Both the position numbers and the translations under genes were made by a program. Under the pieces are notes generated by a model, which saw only the letters and a list, made by a program, of their open reading frames with translations, ran no database searches and was not told the DNA's origin. This document shows, one piece after another, positions 12,000 through 22,386 of a DNA stretch of 64,000 bases (position 1 is its first letter; the number at the start of each line of letters is the position of its first letter). Origin of the DNA: Viridothelium virens. Taxonomy: Eukaryota; Ascomycota; Dothideomycetes; Trypetheliales; Trypetheliaceae. The stretch covers positions 147,145 through 211,144 of the forward strand of contig ML991826.1 of NCBI GenBank assembly GCA_010094025.1. The letters are read 5' to 3'.

Positions 12000-13879
12000 T
12001 TGACGGAGACACGGGATTCAAGCGACGGCTCGTCCGTTTACTCCCCCTCTCAACCTCCAACTCCTCATCACCTCATCCTCCACAAAGCTGTAGCCGAACC
12101 CTGCGACCACCCGCCGGAAGAGTCTGAAGCCGCCCCTAGCTTCGAGGCTTCAACATCCACTGCGACTACGGCTGATTCGCCGGATCCACCTTCCTTTTCC
12201 TCTCTCTTTCTATCTCCAGGAGAAAACACAGCAAGCAAGCCCTACGCTACTAGCAACACCCCAGCCGCCGTCCCCAACACTGCAAGCCTCCCAGTATCTG
12301 CGGCAGCACCCGCCCCACCCTTTGAGCCTCAGTCCTCGTCCCTTGCAGCCGCCGCTCAGACCAAGGCCGCTCTTCCCCGGGATACCAAGGAGGGATATTC
12401 GAGTAGGGATCTCGACGACGGCGAGCCTCCACCGCCGTATACTGAAGGATCCAGCCCGCTCGAAGGTTTTACGTACGTCATGGCGGCAGCAGGAGGGGCA
12501 GCGAGCATTATCACGCAGGTATCGCAAGGAGGTGGCCCTCCGATCACATCTTTAGCAGGTGGGTGATTTTTCATATGGTCGGAGAGCTTGAGGTGGGTCT
12601 GACTCGTGGTATTGAACAGGCGCTGGCTCAGATGAACACATAACAATGGAACTGCGGTAAGACCTCCTCCCTCGTGCATACTGGGCAGATCTCGCTAACT
12701 GGAGGTCTTACAGTGGAACGCGCTTTACTCTCTCAAGAGACGAACTGCTAACTCTCCCTGAGTTCGTCCTCCTTTCTCTCTTTCCTAATGGCCTGCTCCC
12801 TGACGGGCATATGAACTTCCACAACGAAGGCGACGTCTACCCTGTTGATGTCAGTACTCCTGGTTACTTCTCCCCTTCTCCCTCTTCCTCAGATGAGAAT
12901 GTTCCAAGCATTCCCGCCCCCCACTCTTCCCGAATTTCTCCAAACTCCATCCAAGGGATCAAATATTTGCTGTGGCAACCCGCAATATATTTATCTGACA
13001 TTCTTTTCCCCTCCCAGTACGATCCAACCTCACTTCAATATATGCTCGACTTCTTCCGCTCCGTCGCCCAAAGCATTCCCTCCTCGGACTCTCACCCCAC
13101 CGACACCCCAGCCCTCGAACATCCCAGCGAAGCGGTCCCCATTGAGCCGAGCATGCACGGCGGCTCAGCGCGCGAGATGTTGCAGGATCGCGCCGGCATC
13201 ATCGTTCTGCGAGAAGATCTCGATTTCTATACCATCCCACCACGCAAGGATATCGAGCAACCTGAGATGATCGAGATCAAGCGCGCCGCGGGAAAAGCGC
13301 TGTTGAAGCAGGACGGGATTTTCAGCGGACTCAGGCGCAGCGAGGAGCCTGGGACCACGGAACAACATCTGATCGAAATGTTGACTGCTGGGTTTGCCTT
13401 TCCCCCCTTTATTTCTCCCCCCTCCTTTTCTGCCTTTCGTAGCGCGTGGGTTCTGACTTGTACGACTCGATAGAGGATTCAATCATGATGATCGCTGGGG
13501 CCATCGCGCTGGTGAGCCGAATAAGGCGGTCATTTGCTCCATCGCCCTCGCCCGTCTACGCACCGATCACCAGAAGCCCTCTCCTTCGAGTCCCGGCGGT
13601 GTTAATGGCGACCTGCCGAACAATGGCAACGCGGCTTCCGTCGGAATGGCACAGAAGCTGCTGCTCTTTTGGCGGAAGCCGGCGCGACGGTGTTGGTGGG
13701 AAGGAGTGGAACTAGAGAATGTGGAGGGGGTGGAGGGAAAATTGAAGGTGTGGATTCGAAGGGTTTGGACCCTAGAGATGGTTAGTGTTCCCCATTTCCT
13801 TTCTCTAGAAGGAATTATAGTGGAGCAGAAATGATGGAGCTTATTCGGTGTTTTGTAGAGCGTCATCGGATTGCGATAG
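12000..13879 (+). CDS. WHI2: Whi2-like BTB/POZ protein, stress and amino-acid signalling
   Basis: Six exons can be chained in frame: 12000-12558, 12620-12656, 12714-12849, 13018-13391, 13474-13780 and 13859-13879, giving about 477 residues. The start is uncertain: the frame is open at 12000 but shows no ATG, so the true start is probably in an unseen upstream exon. The N-terminus is Pro/Ser/Thr-rich. The exon joins rebuild the conserved BTB core, RGTRFTLSRDELLTLPEFV then LSLFPNGLLPDG, then VYPVDYDPTSLQYMLDFFR across the third intron. The C-terminal exon reads GHRAGEPNKAVICSIALARL, a typical Whi2 segment. In yeast, Whi2 acts with Psr phosphatases in the general stress response and in restraining TORC1 when amino acids are low. 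It follows GCN20 on the same strand by about 0.6 kb. Without splicing, the 3' half appears frameshifted. Confidence 0.85.
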
Positions 13880-14811
13880 CGGCTGTTCTTACGCAAGTTG
13901 TCCCCACCGGTTTAACGAGGGTATCGCGGTTAGCACCTGCAATGGGTCGACTACCCAGTGAGCGCGTCTACTACTCCCGCACATAGGCCCCCGTCCTTTT
14001 TGTCTTTCGAAAAGCTCAGGGTGAATTCTGCGTTGAGCCTTGCTCGTACGTCTAGCACCCCTGGTCTTCTCGTCTGAGGAGGAAAAGTGCAAAGCGGGCA
14101 TCTAATCTCCTTCGAGTGCATGCACGTTGCGAAACGTGTTGTTCTCTAGTCTCTCTGGATGGTAGTGCATTTGGACGACGGATGGAAAACTGCATATTCT
14201 CTTCTTGTGAAGATACCACTTTTAGTGTTTAAATTTTTATTCCTTCGTCGGCAACTCTAAACGAATTTTGTAATGCAATTTGGAGAGCCAGCCCAGTGTG
14301 CTTTGAGGTATTACCGTGGCCTCGACAATCGTACTACCATCTTCAATCTTCGAAGGCCGAGTTTGTCGGTACCTGCGTTCATCAAGCTTTCACTTCACTC
14401 ACCGATGCCGTCCAGTCTCTTTCGAGGCTGCGCTGTCATGTGAACGAAAATGTTGTCATGAACTATTGGCCGCTACTGACACCCTTGCAAGTCACACTTC
14501 GGTGCGCTCCTTAGTCTTGCCAAGTCACAAGAAATCGTACTGTTTCCTCTGTCCGCTCTCTGTGGGCCTCGTCACTTGCTATAGGCTCTCTTTTTTCACC
14601 AGGCTTGCCATGTCCCCAATATTTTCCAGCGTTCAATAACCAAAAGTCGCGGGTCCGTAAAGGTATAAATGATCGTCACATTCCAGTCATTTTCCTAACG
14701 CTCTTACTATCTTGAAGACTAACAATCTTCATCCACTGCGTTTCGCTTACGACCAAAGATTCTGAACTCGCCATCGCCTAACTGCACGGGTTTACTACTA
14801 AAACATCAGCT
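13880..14811. other. Intergenic region
   Basis: No gene is recognisable here. Short open frames such as 14316-14639 (plus) lack motifs. The last 150 bases are the likely 5' side of the next small gene. Confidence 0.5.
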
Positions 14812-15396
14812 ATGGCTCGACTACTTGACCTTCCCCCGGAAATCAGGCTCCAAATACTCTCCTATGTTACATATTGCAATTGGGAGATAAACGCTGACAC
14901 CCTGACCTCATTGGACTTTTTCTCCGGAGACTACTGGGACTTCAAGCATATCATGAACGTTTGCAGACGTCTTCGCTTCGAAGCAATAGAGACGTTAATT
15001 TCTCAAAACAAATTCGTTTACACTCTTAGTCTACGAAACCATCTTTACGCAACCAGATGGTGGAGCGAGTATATCAAGGAGCTCGTTTTATTCATTGAAA
15101 TTCCGTTTGGAACCTACTCTAGTTCGATGAATACTGAATCGGACGTAGTCTATTCAGCTAGAGCGCTCACGCGATGGCTCTCTGCTCATAGATCACTACG
15201 AAGAATCGACATGAGGTTTGTCGGCGAACCTTCAACGGGTTTGTTCGACTTTGAGCCTTCCCTGGACGTACAGGATCTTTTTATGCGAGTCAGAGTCGAT
15301 GCAGAAGTTGTTGTTACTTTGGAGGATTTGGATGTGTCAGCTTCTTACCTGAGAGAAGACTTGGATCGGATCGCGAATGCGATAATGGGTAGGTGA
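14812..15396 (+). CDS. Small 2EXR/F-box-like protein, copy 1
   Basis: This is a single exon of 194 residues. It opens with MARLLDLPPEIRLQILSYV, the LP-PE-R-I type motif that starts fungal 2EXR and F-box-like proteins. A second block, VCRRLRFEAIETLISQNKF (about residues 51-69), and a third, WWSEYIKELVLFI (about 83-95), match the same order in three other genes of this window (16594, 34640 and 35843). The rest is unrelated in sequence to the others. Such families are numerous and largely uncharacterised in filamentous fungi; a true F-box would act as a ubiquitin-ligase adaptor, but the short motif here does not prove it. The ATG is the first in frame. Confidence 0.75.
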   Translation: MARLLDLPPEIRLQILSYVTYCNWEINADTLTSLDFFSGDYWDFKHIMNVCRRLRFEAIETLISQNKFVYTLSLRNHLYATRWWSEYIKELVLFIEIPFGTYSSSMNTESDVVYSARALTRWLSAHRSLRRIDMRFVGEPSTGLFDFEPSLDVQDLFMRVRVDAEVVVTLEDLDVSASYLREDLDRIANAIMGR

Positions 15397-16593
15397 CAGG
15401 CGTATGCGCTTCTAGATGTATAGAACATCGCTAATGATATTTACATTCATCATCGGCTGGGCTGCAACCATGACCTACAACAGTCAGCTCAGGGACGATC
15501 TTCGCTACTCTTGAGACCTAGCTTGGAAGCCTTGGTGGCATCAAAAACTATTGTTGGCTTTGGCATTACTCACTTTGTCTCAGTCGAGTGTTCAAAAGAA
15601 AATGCGTTCGATCAGATGATTTTTTCGTCCGCGTGATGGATATTGTTCTCTATATGACGTTTCCCTCGTAGGCCAAGAGACTCGGAGAAGGGAACGCGTC
15701 AGCTTGGTCTTCTCTTCAAGGCTACATAGAACAATGCAAGAGACTAATTGAACTTACTGACTTGAAGTAGACATCATGATGTGAAAGGCATATGAATAGC
15801 TTACTAGAGTTTGATGACGTTGGCAACAACCAACACCTTTTCGTTGGCGTCTGCTGGTCTACACAAAACAGAGATATCACTGTCGGACTTTCCAGAGTTG
15901 CTATTAATTCTTTCTTCTCTTGCTTCGTCCACTTTAGGTCATTTAGGTCCTTTAGGTCCCCACAAAAAGCTGATGTTTCTAGGTTTTTTTTGGATTTTGG
16001 TTGGAATGTCCAGACCTGAAGGAACAAGAAGTCCAGCCGTCTCTGCTACTACTGGCCCACAGACGAGGGAATGATACCACTATTTAGCGAAATTCGTGAC
16101 CAAGAGTGATGAGCGGACTTACCCATGAACACGATCATCCAACCACTTATACCCACATACAAACCCATTGAGAACACCTGCATACAACTCCTTGGCATCT
16201 CTAAAGGCTCCTCATGTAGCTACGACTAGGCGCGACTGTGTTCGCGCAAGTGTGTTCTTGACACTGGAATGAAAATTCTGGAATCTGCAGTATCTTTGGA
16301 TTTTGAGTTTGTGAGATATCGGGATGGTTCGGTTTGATGGCAAAAACTGTGTGAGAGAAGATTGAGGGGACAAAGGAACTAATCGAGATAGTTAAGGATA
16401 CAGACAGCAGGCATGTGTGTAGCACGGTGAAAGCGTGAGATTGACTTCAAATATCGAATTTGCTGCCGGTCCAGGAAAGCCTCGATCTCACAGGGTGGAT
16501 TTACCTAAGGTAGGTACCTTTGGAGCTCGATCAACAAACGCGTAGAACGTCTTCCACAGTTTTCCACGTCGAGTCCACGTTCACAAATACACC
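15397..16593. other. Intergenic region with a short TTTAGGTC tandem repeat
   Basis: No supported gene. Near 15936-15960 there is a short direct repeat of TTTAGGTC/CTTTAGGTC units. Short frames on both strands (15722-16074) overlap it and look spurious. Confidence 0.5.
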
Positions 16594-17130
16594 ATGCCTT
16601 CATTGGAAGATCTTCCCCTAAGGGTCAGAGAGATCATTTGGCGCTATGCGCTATTGTCTGATCAGACGATGAATGCTGAATGCCTCCTCACACACCGCGT
16701 CTGGCCACTCCCCTATATTTCTCTCAGCCTTTTGCGCGTATCTCCGAGTATCCGCCAAGAAGCTCTTCGACAGTTCTTCCTGCACAACAAGTTCTCCCTT
16801 CTGTATCGATCCCGAAAAGAGTTCGATGCAATCACTTCTAAGCGGTGGTGCAACTGGATCAACCACCTTGAATTGATCCTGACTCCCGACGTGGCGTCTG
16901 ATATCTATATTGTTCGAGGCTTGGTTGCCTTCACCAGCCTGAAAACTTTAGAGATCAAGACTAACGGAAGAGATTGGCCTGCTACCACCGAGTTCGACTG
17001 TAAGGTACTTCGGGTACTCGGGTGGATGAAGGTCTCCCAGAAGATTACCTTCAGCCCTTTTGGCGCCAATAGCAATTGCTTCAGTTTGCAGCTCCAAGGC
17101 CATCTGTCTCGGGCGATGCTTTCGGATTAA
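16594..17130 (+). CDS. Small 2EXR/F-box-like protein, copy 2
   Basis: This is a single exon of 178 residues starting MPSLEDLPLRVREIIWRYAL. The start lacks the P-E of the other copies but keeps the leucine/arginine spacing, and its IIWRYAL is closest to the classical 2EXR form. The second block is VSPSIRQEALRQFFLHNKF (about residues 49-67) and the third RWCNWINHLELIL (about 84-96). The middle of the protein (LVAFTSLKTLEIKTNG) has a leucine-rich look. It is 1.2 kb downstream of copy 1 on the same strand. The function is not known; I rate it a real gene because the three-block order is conserved across four genes here. Confidence 0.75.
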   Translation: MPSLEDLPLRVREIIWRYALLSDQTMNAECLLTHRVWPLPYISLSLLRVSPSIRQEALRQFFLHNKFSLLYRSRKEFDAITSKRWCNWINHLELILTPDVASDIYIVRGLVAFTSLKTLEIKTNGRDWPATTEFDCKVLRVLGWMKVSQKITFSPFGANSNCFSLQLQGHLSRAMLSD

Positions 17131-18601
17131 TACGGGTGAAAATAGGAGAAAGTGAGGTCAAGCCTGGGATGTATATGCATCATCATGACTGATGTTCTGC
17201 CAGATCAAGGATGCAGGAACAACCCCTGTCTTTCATTTGGCGAGGAATACTTGCTTCAAGATTAGTGGTCATCATTTGGACTCCTGAATGGTCTCGCGAT
17301 TGACTGATAATGGCTTCCTCAAGCCAGCGACTGGATGCCAGTGTCAATAGCAAAGATCCAGTTCGAGATTGAAATCTGTCTGCTCAGCCTTGTATTCTCC
17401 CTAAAATTTCTGGAACTGCGCAATCAAACTTTGAAGCTTATGTCGGACGTCTCAATGTACTTCATTAGCAAACGGATTGATTCTACGCATTTGTCGCACC
17501 GGTTCGGAAGTCCAATCTTGTCAAACCATTGTTCATATTACACAAGGGCCGCGGCCGAGAATCATTAGTTAGATGGTTTTCAGTGACAGTATGCGTCTTA
17601 TAATAAGGATCCATTGTTCAATCTAGCTCTGACAGTTTTTCGAACTTTTGTGGTATATCCTTAGTGTTGATTACGGATGGATACAGATCCAAGAGCTGTT
17701 TCGTCAGAGAATAGATTGAACCTATCGGTCCCATTTCTACACTACGATCTCCAATGCTGGAGGATTCTCCAAAATAAGGGATGAAGTTAATTGGAGATTG
17801 TCTTACAGCCATCGTCAGAGTTGATGCCGCTGCATATATGTTTAAAGATATTACACAATGCGGCAGGCCAATCATCCAGCGAATTTGCGATGAGCTTTGC
17901 TACGACCATCGATAGAGCCGCAACAACGTTATGCCGCTATATTCGGCATATCCGCGAGCTAGATGTAGCGTAAGGGTCGATTATCGATGGGCACGTATTG
18001 CGTGGTATGAAAGACGTGTCGTTTCTGTGCAGGGCCTTCCTCGCACACTACCCATACTTAAATCAGCAAGCAGAGATTTTCGTCCGATAACGTAGTCTAG
18101 TAGAGGAACTCATGGGATGCTGATCCTTCTCACGCCCTTTATCACTTATCGACGTTTACGATCGGAAGCGAGAAATATCGGAAAACCGGGAGCGCAACAG
18201 AATTCTTTTTGTATGATCATTTGTAATAGGACCTACTTCGAGTGAAAAAGAGGCCGTGTTTGAGAAAGAGGATGAGACTCTCATGCATGGGCAAGAGTAG
18301 AAGCAGATCAGCTATCCAGACTTAGATTTGCTCTAATGTCCCTCGATCACAACCCTGTAACTGTTTATGTCCATACCTTTCGGATAGGATTCCAGCTCAG
18401 CCAGCCAAATCATTCACCTATTTACAAAGCTACACTCCAACTAAGCTCTATCCAGCGATAAAGTTTAAGCTAAGTACGGAAGCAAATCAAGTTCTGACTG
18501 ATCCAGTCGATACCTCACAGCTGGGTCTCAGAATCTATAAAATGCTTCTGGATTCTACAATAACAGTCCTTAAGGCCATTGCATGCGAATTCACGACCGG
18601 A
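17131..18601. other. Intergenic region, possible decayed sequence
   Basis: No intact gene. Minus-strand 17618-17875 is an open frame of 85 codons without recognisable motifs; it could be a worn-down piece of a larger gene, but I cannot identify it. The rest shows nothing. Confidence 0.45.
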
Positions 18602-20736
18602 TCAGGATAGCTCGACGGATTGGAAATCTAAAGGTCTCTGAAGAGCCTCGCCCCGCATGAATCCATGGACGTAAGCACCCCCAACTACCTCGAACTTCTC
18701 CAAGTTCCTCTGCTTGGTTGAAACATGGGACTCTAGTCTTCTCAGAATGAGTGGTACCCGCAGCCCAGGAACGATGAATATCGTATCTCCGGCACAGAGC
18801 GACTGAGAGCCTTTGCCAAGCAGTCCCAATTTGGTAGTAAAAAGCCGGAGACACGGCGTGTGAGCGAGGATCGTCTCGAAAGCATCTGACTCGAGGAAAA
18901 TGTCATTATTTTCTCTGTCAGCAGCATCCATGCTTTGGGCCATGGTGATAATTTCGGTTGGGGACGGAACAATGCTGTCTGGTCCCTCCGCTTCAAATAG
19001 GTCAGCCAACTTCTTCAAAGTATCAGTGGCATCTTGGTTTGTATCTCGCTTTTGATGGCAATGGACGCCGACTTTCAAAAGCCAATGTCTAAACTGGACT
19101 CTTGGTATAGTCGAGGGGAAGTCGTCACCTGAGGGTCCCGTGTTCGTAATGAGCGTTCTCCAAAAGACGTCCATTCTATATTCACCCGTGCAGTAGATTT
19201 TGCTGATATTTTGGATAATGTCCAGCCACTGAGGAAAAGTGCTTTCACTGGTAACGTGTCGCTTGCTCTCACCGACCGCGTTGATCTCATCAAATGCTGC
19301 GGCTCGGATACTGATGATCCTGTGACTATCGTGAATGTGCAAATCACGCTGGAGATCTCCAGATGCCCAGAAGCGCCGATAACCTGTGACTCCCAAGCCG
19401 ACAATGTCCCGTATGCTCCAGTCGGGTACCCACGATGGCAAGCTATTGTGATTTCGAAAGTCTTTACCCTCAGCATAAGCGAGTAGGAGGAGGTCTTTTG
19501 AGCCGCGCAGTACAGAAACAGCAGTAGCTATATATACTTCGGAAGCTGTCATCTTGTAGTCGGGAGCGGGAAGAAGAGAGGTATATGTTGAATTTCCTCT
19601 CGCGACACTATACACTGAGAAAACCTTATCTTTTTCGTCCTGACAGACATAGCGGCGTGATCGGATTAAATTGTATAGAAGAGGGTCGTCACCTCTATGT
19701 AAGGAGATCTTTGCAGCATTGAGGACGGTAGGTCCATTGACATGTGTGTCAATTGGGAGACCTTTGAGGAACTTTTGGCTTCTCAAGGCGTGTGTCCAGA
19801 TGCTTGTGGCCAGAAAGTCCGAGACAAGGACCAATTCTTCCCAAGTGAGGCTATTAGAGGGCAAGTCTCCACAAAAAATGAGAAAACTCTTCGCAAGAAT
19901 GACTTCTTGCATGACCCATGCTCTCACAAACCATGCTCTGCTGAAGAAAATCGCCAGAGAGATCCAAAATCCCCTATCACTACATTTACCGATTAAATTT
20001 TTGCTGGTGATTGTGGTCAACGTGTCTGGGCGAATTTGCCTTCGTTGTGTGTCTGTTATTGCGCAGAGCGATTTTATGAGCTTGACGGCATCTTGGAGAT
20101 GCCCATCATGAGGACCAAGCCAGATTAAAACTTTTCGAGCAGACTGGTAAATCTGACCCATTATGGAGACTTGTTTCGCTTTCTCCTGATCGTCTTTTTG
20201 GTTGATGCAGATAGCATCGATCCATAGGTTCCCTATCTAAGTTGAGGTTGGTAAGAAGTCACAACGAGAGATATGGTATTAAAAAGAAGAATGTATGGGA
20301 TCAGAGCCAGGGATACGCGGAAGAAATTTGGATCATAGAATCGAACGATTCCATTCGAGATTGATGGGGGGGGACGGTCTGCAGATGGTAGAGAGCATAA
20401 GCTAACCTGGACCTCTGACTCTTTCAAAAGTCGACATAAACACTGGAATAAATTGTCTTGTATCATGAAAGGTACTCCATCGATTTCTATTTCAGAGTCA
20501 GCCCGATCCGGCGTACCTGGCACCGGACAGGCCCAAGTATAAGACAACGCGAAGTATTCAAGGTTAGGATCAAATGCAGCTTGCTTTATGTGACCTTTGA
20601 TCTTTCCATCGCCTTGAAGTGGTTCAAGAGAAAAGATTCGAAAGCGGTTGTTCGGAAGCGCATTGTATAAAGAGCTATAATCCCGCGAGGCCATCTCTTG
20701 ATCCGTATACCTGGAACCTGCGCATCCGAAGTGCAC
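18602..20736 (-). CDS. HET-domain (heterokaryon incompatibility) protein
   Basis: There are two exons, 20736-20407 and 20236-18602, giving 654 residues. The intron (GTTAGC to TTAG) joins in phase 0. The HET core is visible in order: YFALSYTWAC (residues 61-70), then across the intron LWIDAICINQ (114-123) and QSARKVLIWLG, followed by RAWVMQEVILAKSFLIFCG. The C-terminus has the usual HET-protein ending, a GDTIFIVPG...PLILRR stretch and GGAYVHGFMRGEAL, so the gene looks complete. A second possible start is Met15 (20694). HET proteins trigger cell death in vegetative incompatibility when an allelic or non-allelic partner is recognised. No NACHT or other C-terminal receptor domain is present. The partner, if any, is unknown. 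Confidence 0.9.
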
Positions 20737-21297
20737 AGCAAAGGGACCACGCGCGTCATTCCAGAATGTTCATGAACATGATAACGTGAAACAATCCATC
20801 CATCCTGAACAGGTATAAATTTACGAGAACAACTTTGAGCTCTGCAGGTACACCGGATCTTCGTGCTGTGCAGATGTCTCTACGTGTGTTCTGAGGACGT
20901 CGTGGACGGGCAATGCTATCGACCGGAGCAGATCTACTGAGAGATACTATGCACTAGGACCTCATTAGCACCAGTGTTATATACAATGGACCTGCTTGAG
21001 CCAGCCGCCATGACAGTAGAAGAGGCCAAGGTCGAGTCGGCTAGAGAGCCGCTGTAAGGGCCAGAGAGTGGAGATAAGGCTGTTGTTGCCGGCGGCGTCC
21101 GCTTGACCGCCAAGTGACGTGCCATCGTACCTAGTGTCCCATCTCGCCAGGAAAAGTCTCTCTCTGGTATACTCCCATGCTTACTGGCTGATAGCAAACC
21201 TCAAATTTACGGAAGTGCTGAAGCACTCAAGCTTCAGTCCAGCCCGGATCCGGCCTGCAACCCATGAAATCTAGCGTCGTTTCTGCAGTGACCGCGA
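20737..21297. other. Divergent intergenic region between the HET and phosphatase genes
   Basis: This holds the likely promoters of two divergent genes. A minus-strand frame at 20934-21197 (87 codons) has no motif and is probably not a gene. Confidence 0.5.
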
Positions 21298-22386
21298 ATG
21301 GGGATAGGATGGCAAAATGCAGTGATCGCTCTTGGTATTGCTTTGACTGCTGTTATTTATCTCCACCTCTCCACTGCGCATACACAAAAATTAGCACAGG
21401 AGCATACTAATCAAATGTATCATCTCTCCTATGTTCCGGGGTTCTTCAAACACGATCAGCAGCCCACGGGACCGGGGTTCCGAGCTGTACGTACGATCCT
21501 CCCTGACTATGTCTTCCTTGATGCGCGGCTCATGCTGTTTCCAGAAAACGCTGCCAGCTCTGGGCCTGCTAGATCGTACGTATGAGACAGACCCCGATTT
21601 CGATCCCCATCGTGAAAAATCCCAATGGGAGCGTTTCGGAAATTACGTAGCACATTTGAACCGAGCAAGTTCCAAGGTACAATATAAGGTTTTCTACATT
21701 ACACGCCATGGAAAAGGCCTTCACAATGTGAAAGAGGACGAAGTAGGAAGGGCAGAATGGGAGGTTCGTATTGCTTCGATGTGTGCCGCATGCAGTTGAC
21801 TTTGACCCCCCAGGCGTACTGGTCACGGCTTGACGGAGACGCTACCAAAGAATGGATCGATGCACGTCTGACAGAACAAGGGGTCAAACAAGTTGAATAT
21901 CTGCGTGACTTCTGGCGCCATGCGTTCTCTCATTCACAGGTCCCTCCTCCGGAGAGATACTACACCAGCCCGCTTACTCGCTGTTTGGAGACAGTCCAAA
22001 TCAGTTTCACCGACCTCGACCTTCCTGAAAACCGGCCGTTTCGACCAATCATCAAAGAAACACTGAGAGAGCGGTTTGGTGTGCATACATGCACCAAACG
22101 TAGCACACGAGCGTCCATTGCGTCTAGATATCCGGGTTGGGAAATCGAGCCGGGTTTTGCAGAGAGCGATGAGTTATGGCAACCAGCCCGAAGAGAAACT
22201 GAAGAAGAATTAAAAAACAGGCTTCTCAGTTTTCTCAATGATATCTCACAGGATCATGCGACTATCATCTCTCTTACTACACATTCTTGGGCTATTCGTG
22301 GCCTCTATGAAGCGATAGGACATCCCAATGTTTGGCCCGATGCCGGCCACATCACTCCTCTATTTGTTCGAGTAGAGAGTGGATGA
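21298..22386 (+). CDS. Membrane-anchored histidine phosphatase (phosphoglycerate mutase-like)
   Basis: There are three exons (21298-21486, 21545-21763, 21814-22386), giving 326 residues; both introns join in phase 0. The donors are GTACGT and GTTCGT; the acceptors are TTTCCAG and CCCCCAG. An N-terminal hydrophobic segment (about residues 5-25, AVIALGIALTAVIYLHLST) is a likely signal anchor. The catalytic motif TRHGKGLHNV places the phospho-acceptor His at 118 after Arg117. Arg in YYTSPLTRCLETV, the ERFG stretch, and the second His at 293 in LTTHSWAIRG complete the histidine phosphatase set. This arrangement is typical of the fungal PMU1-like branch rather than glycolytic phosphoglycerate mutase. 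The substrate is unknown. The membrane anchor is the unusual part. Confidence 0.88.
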
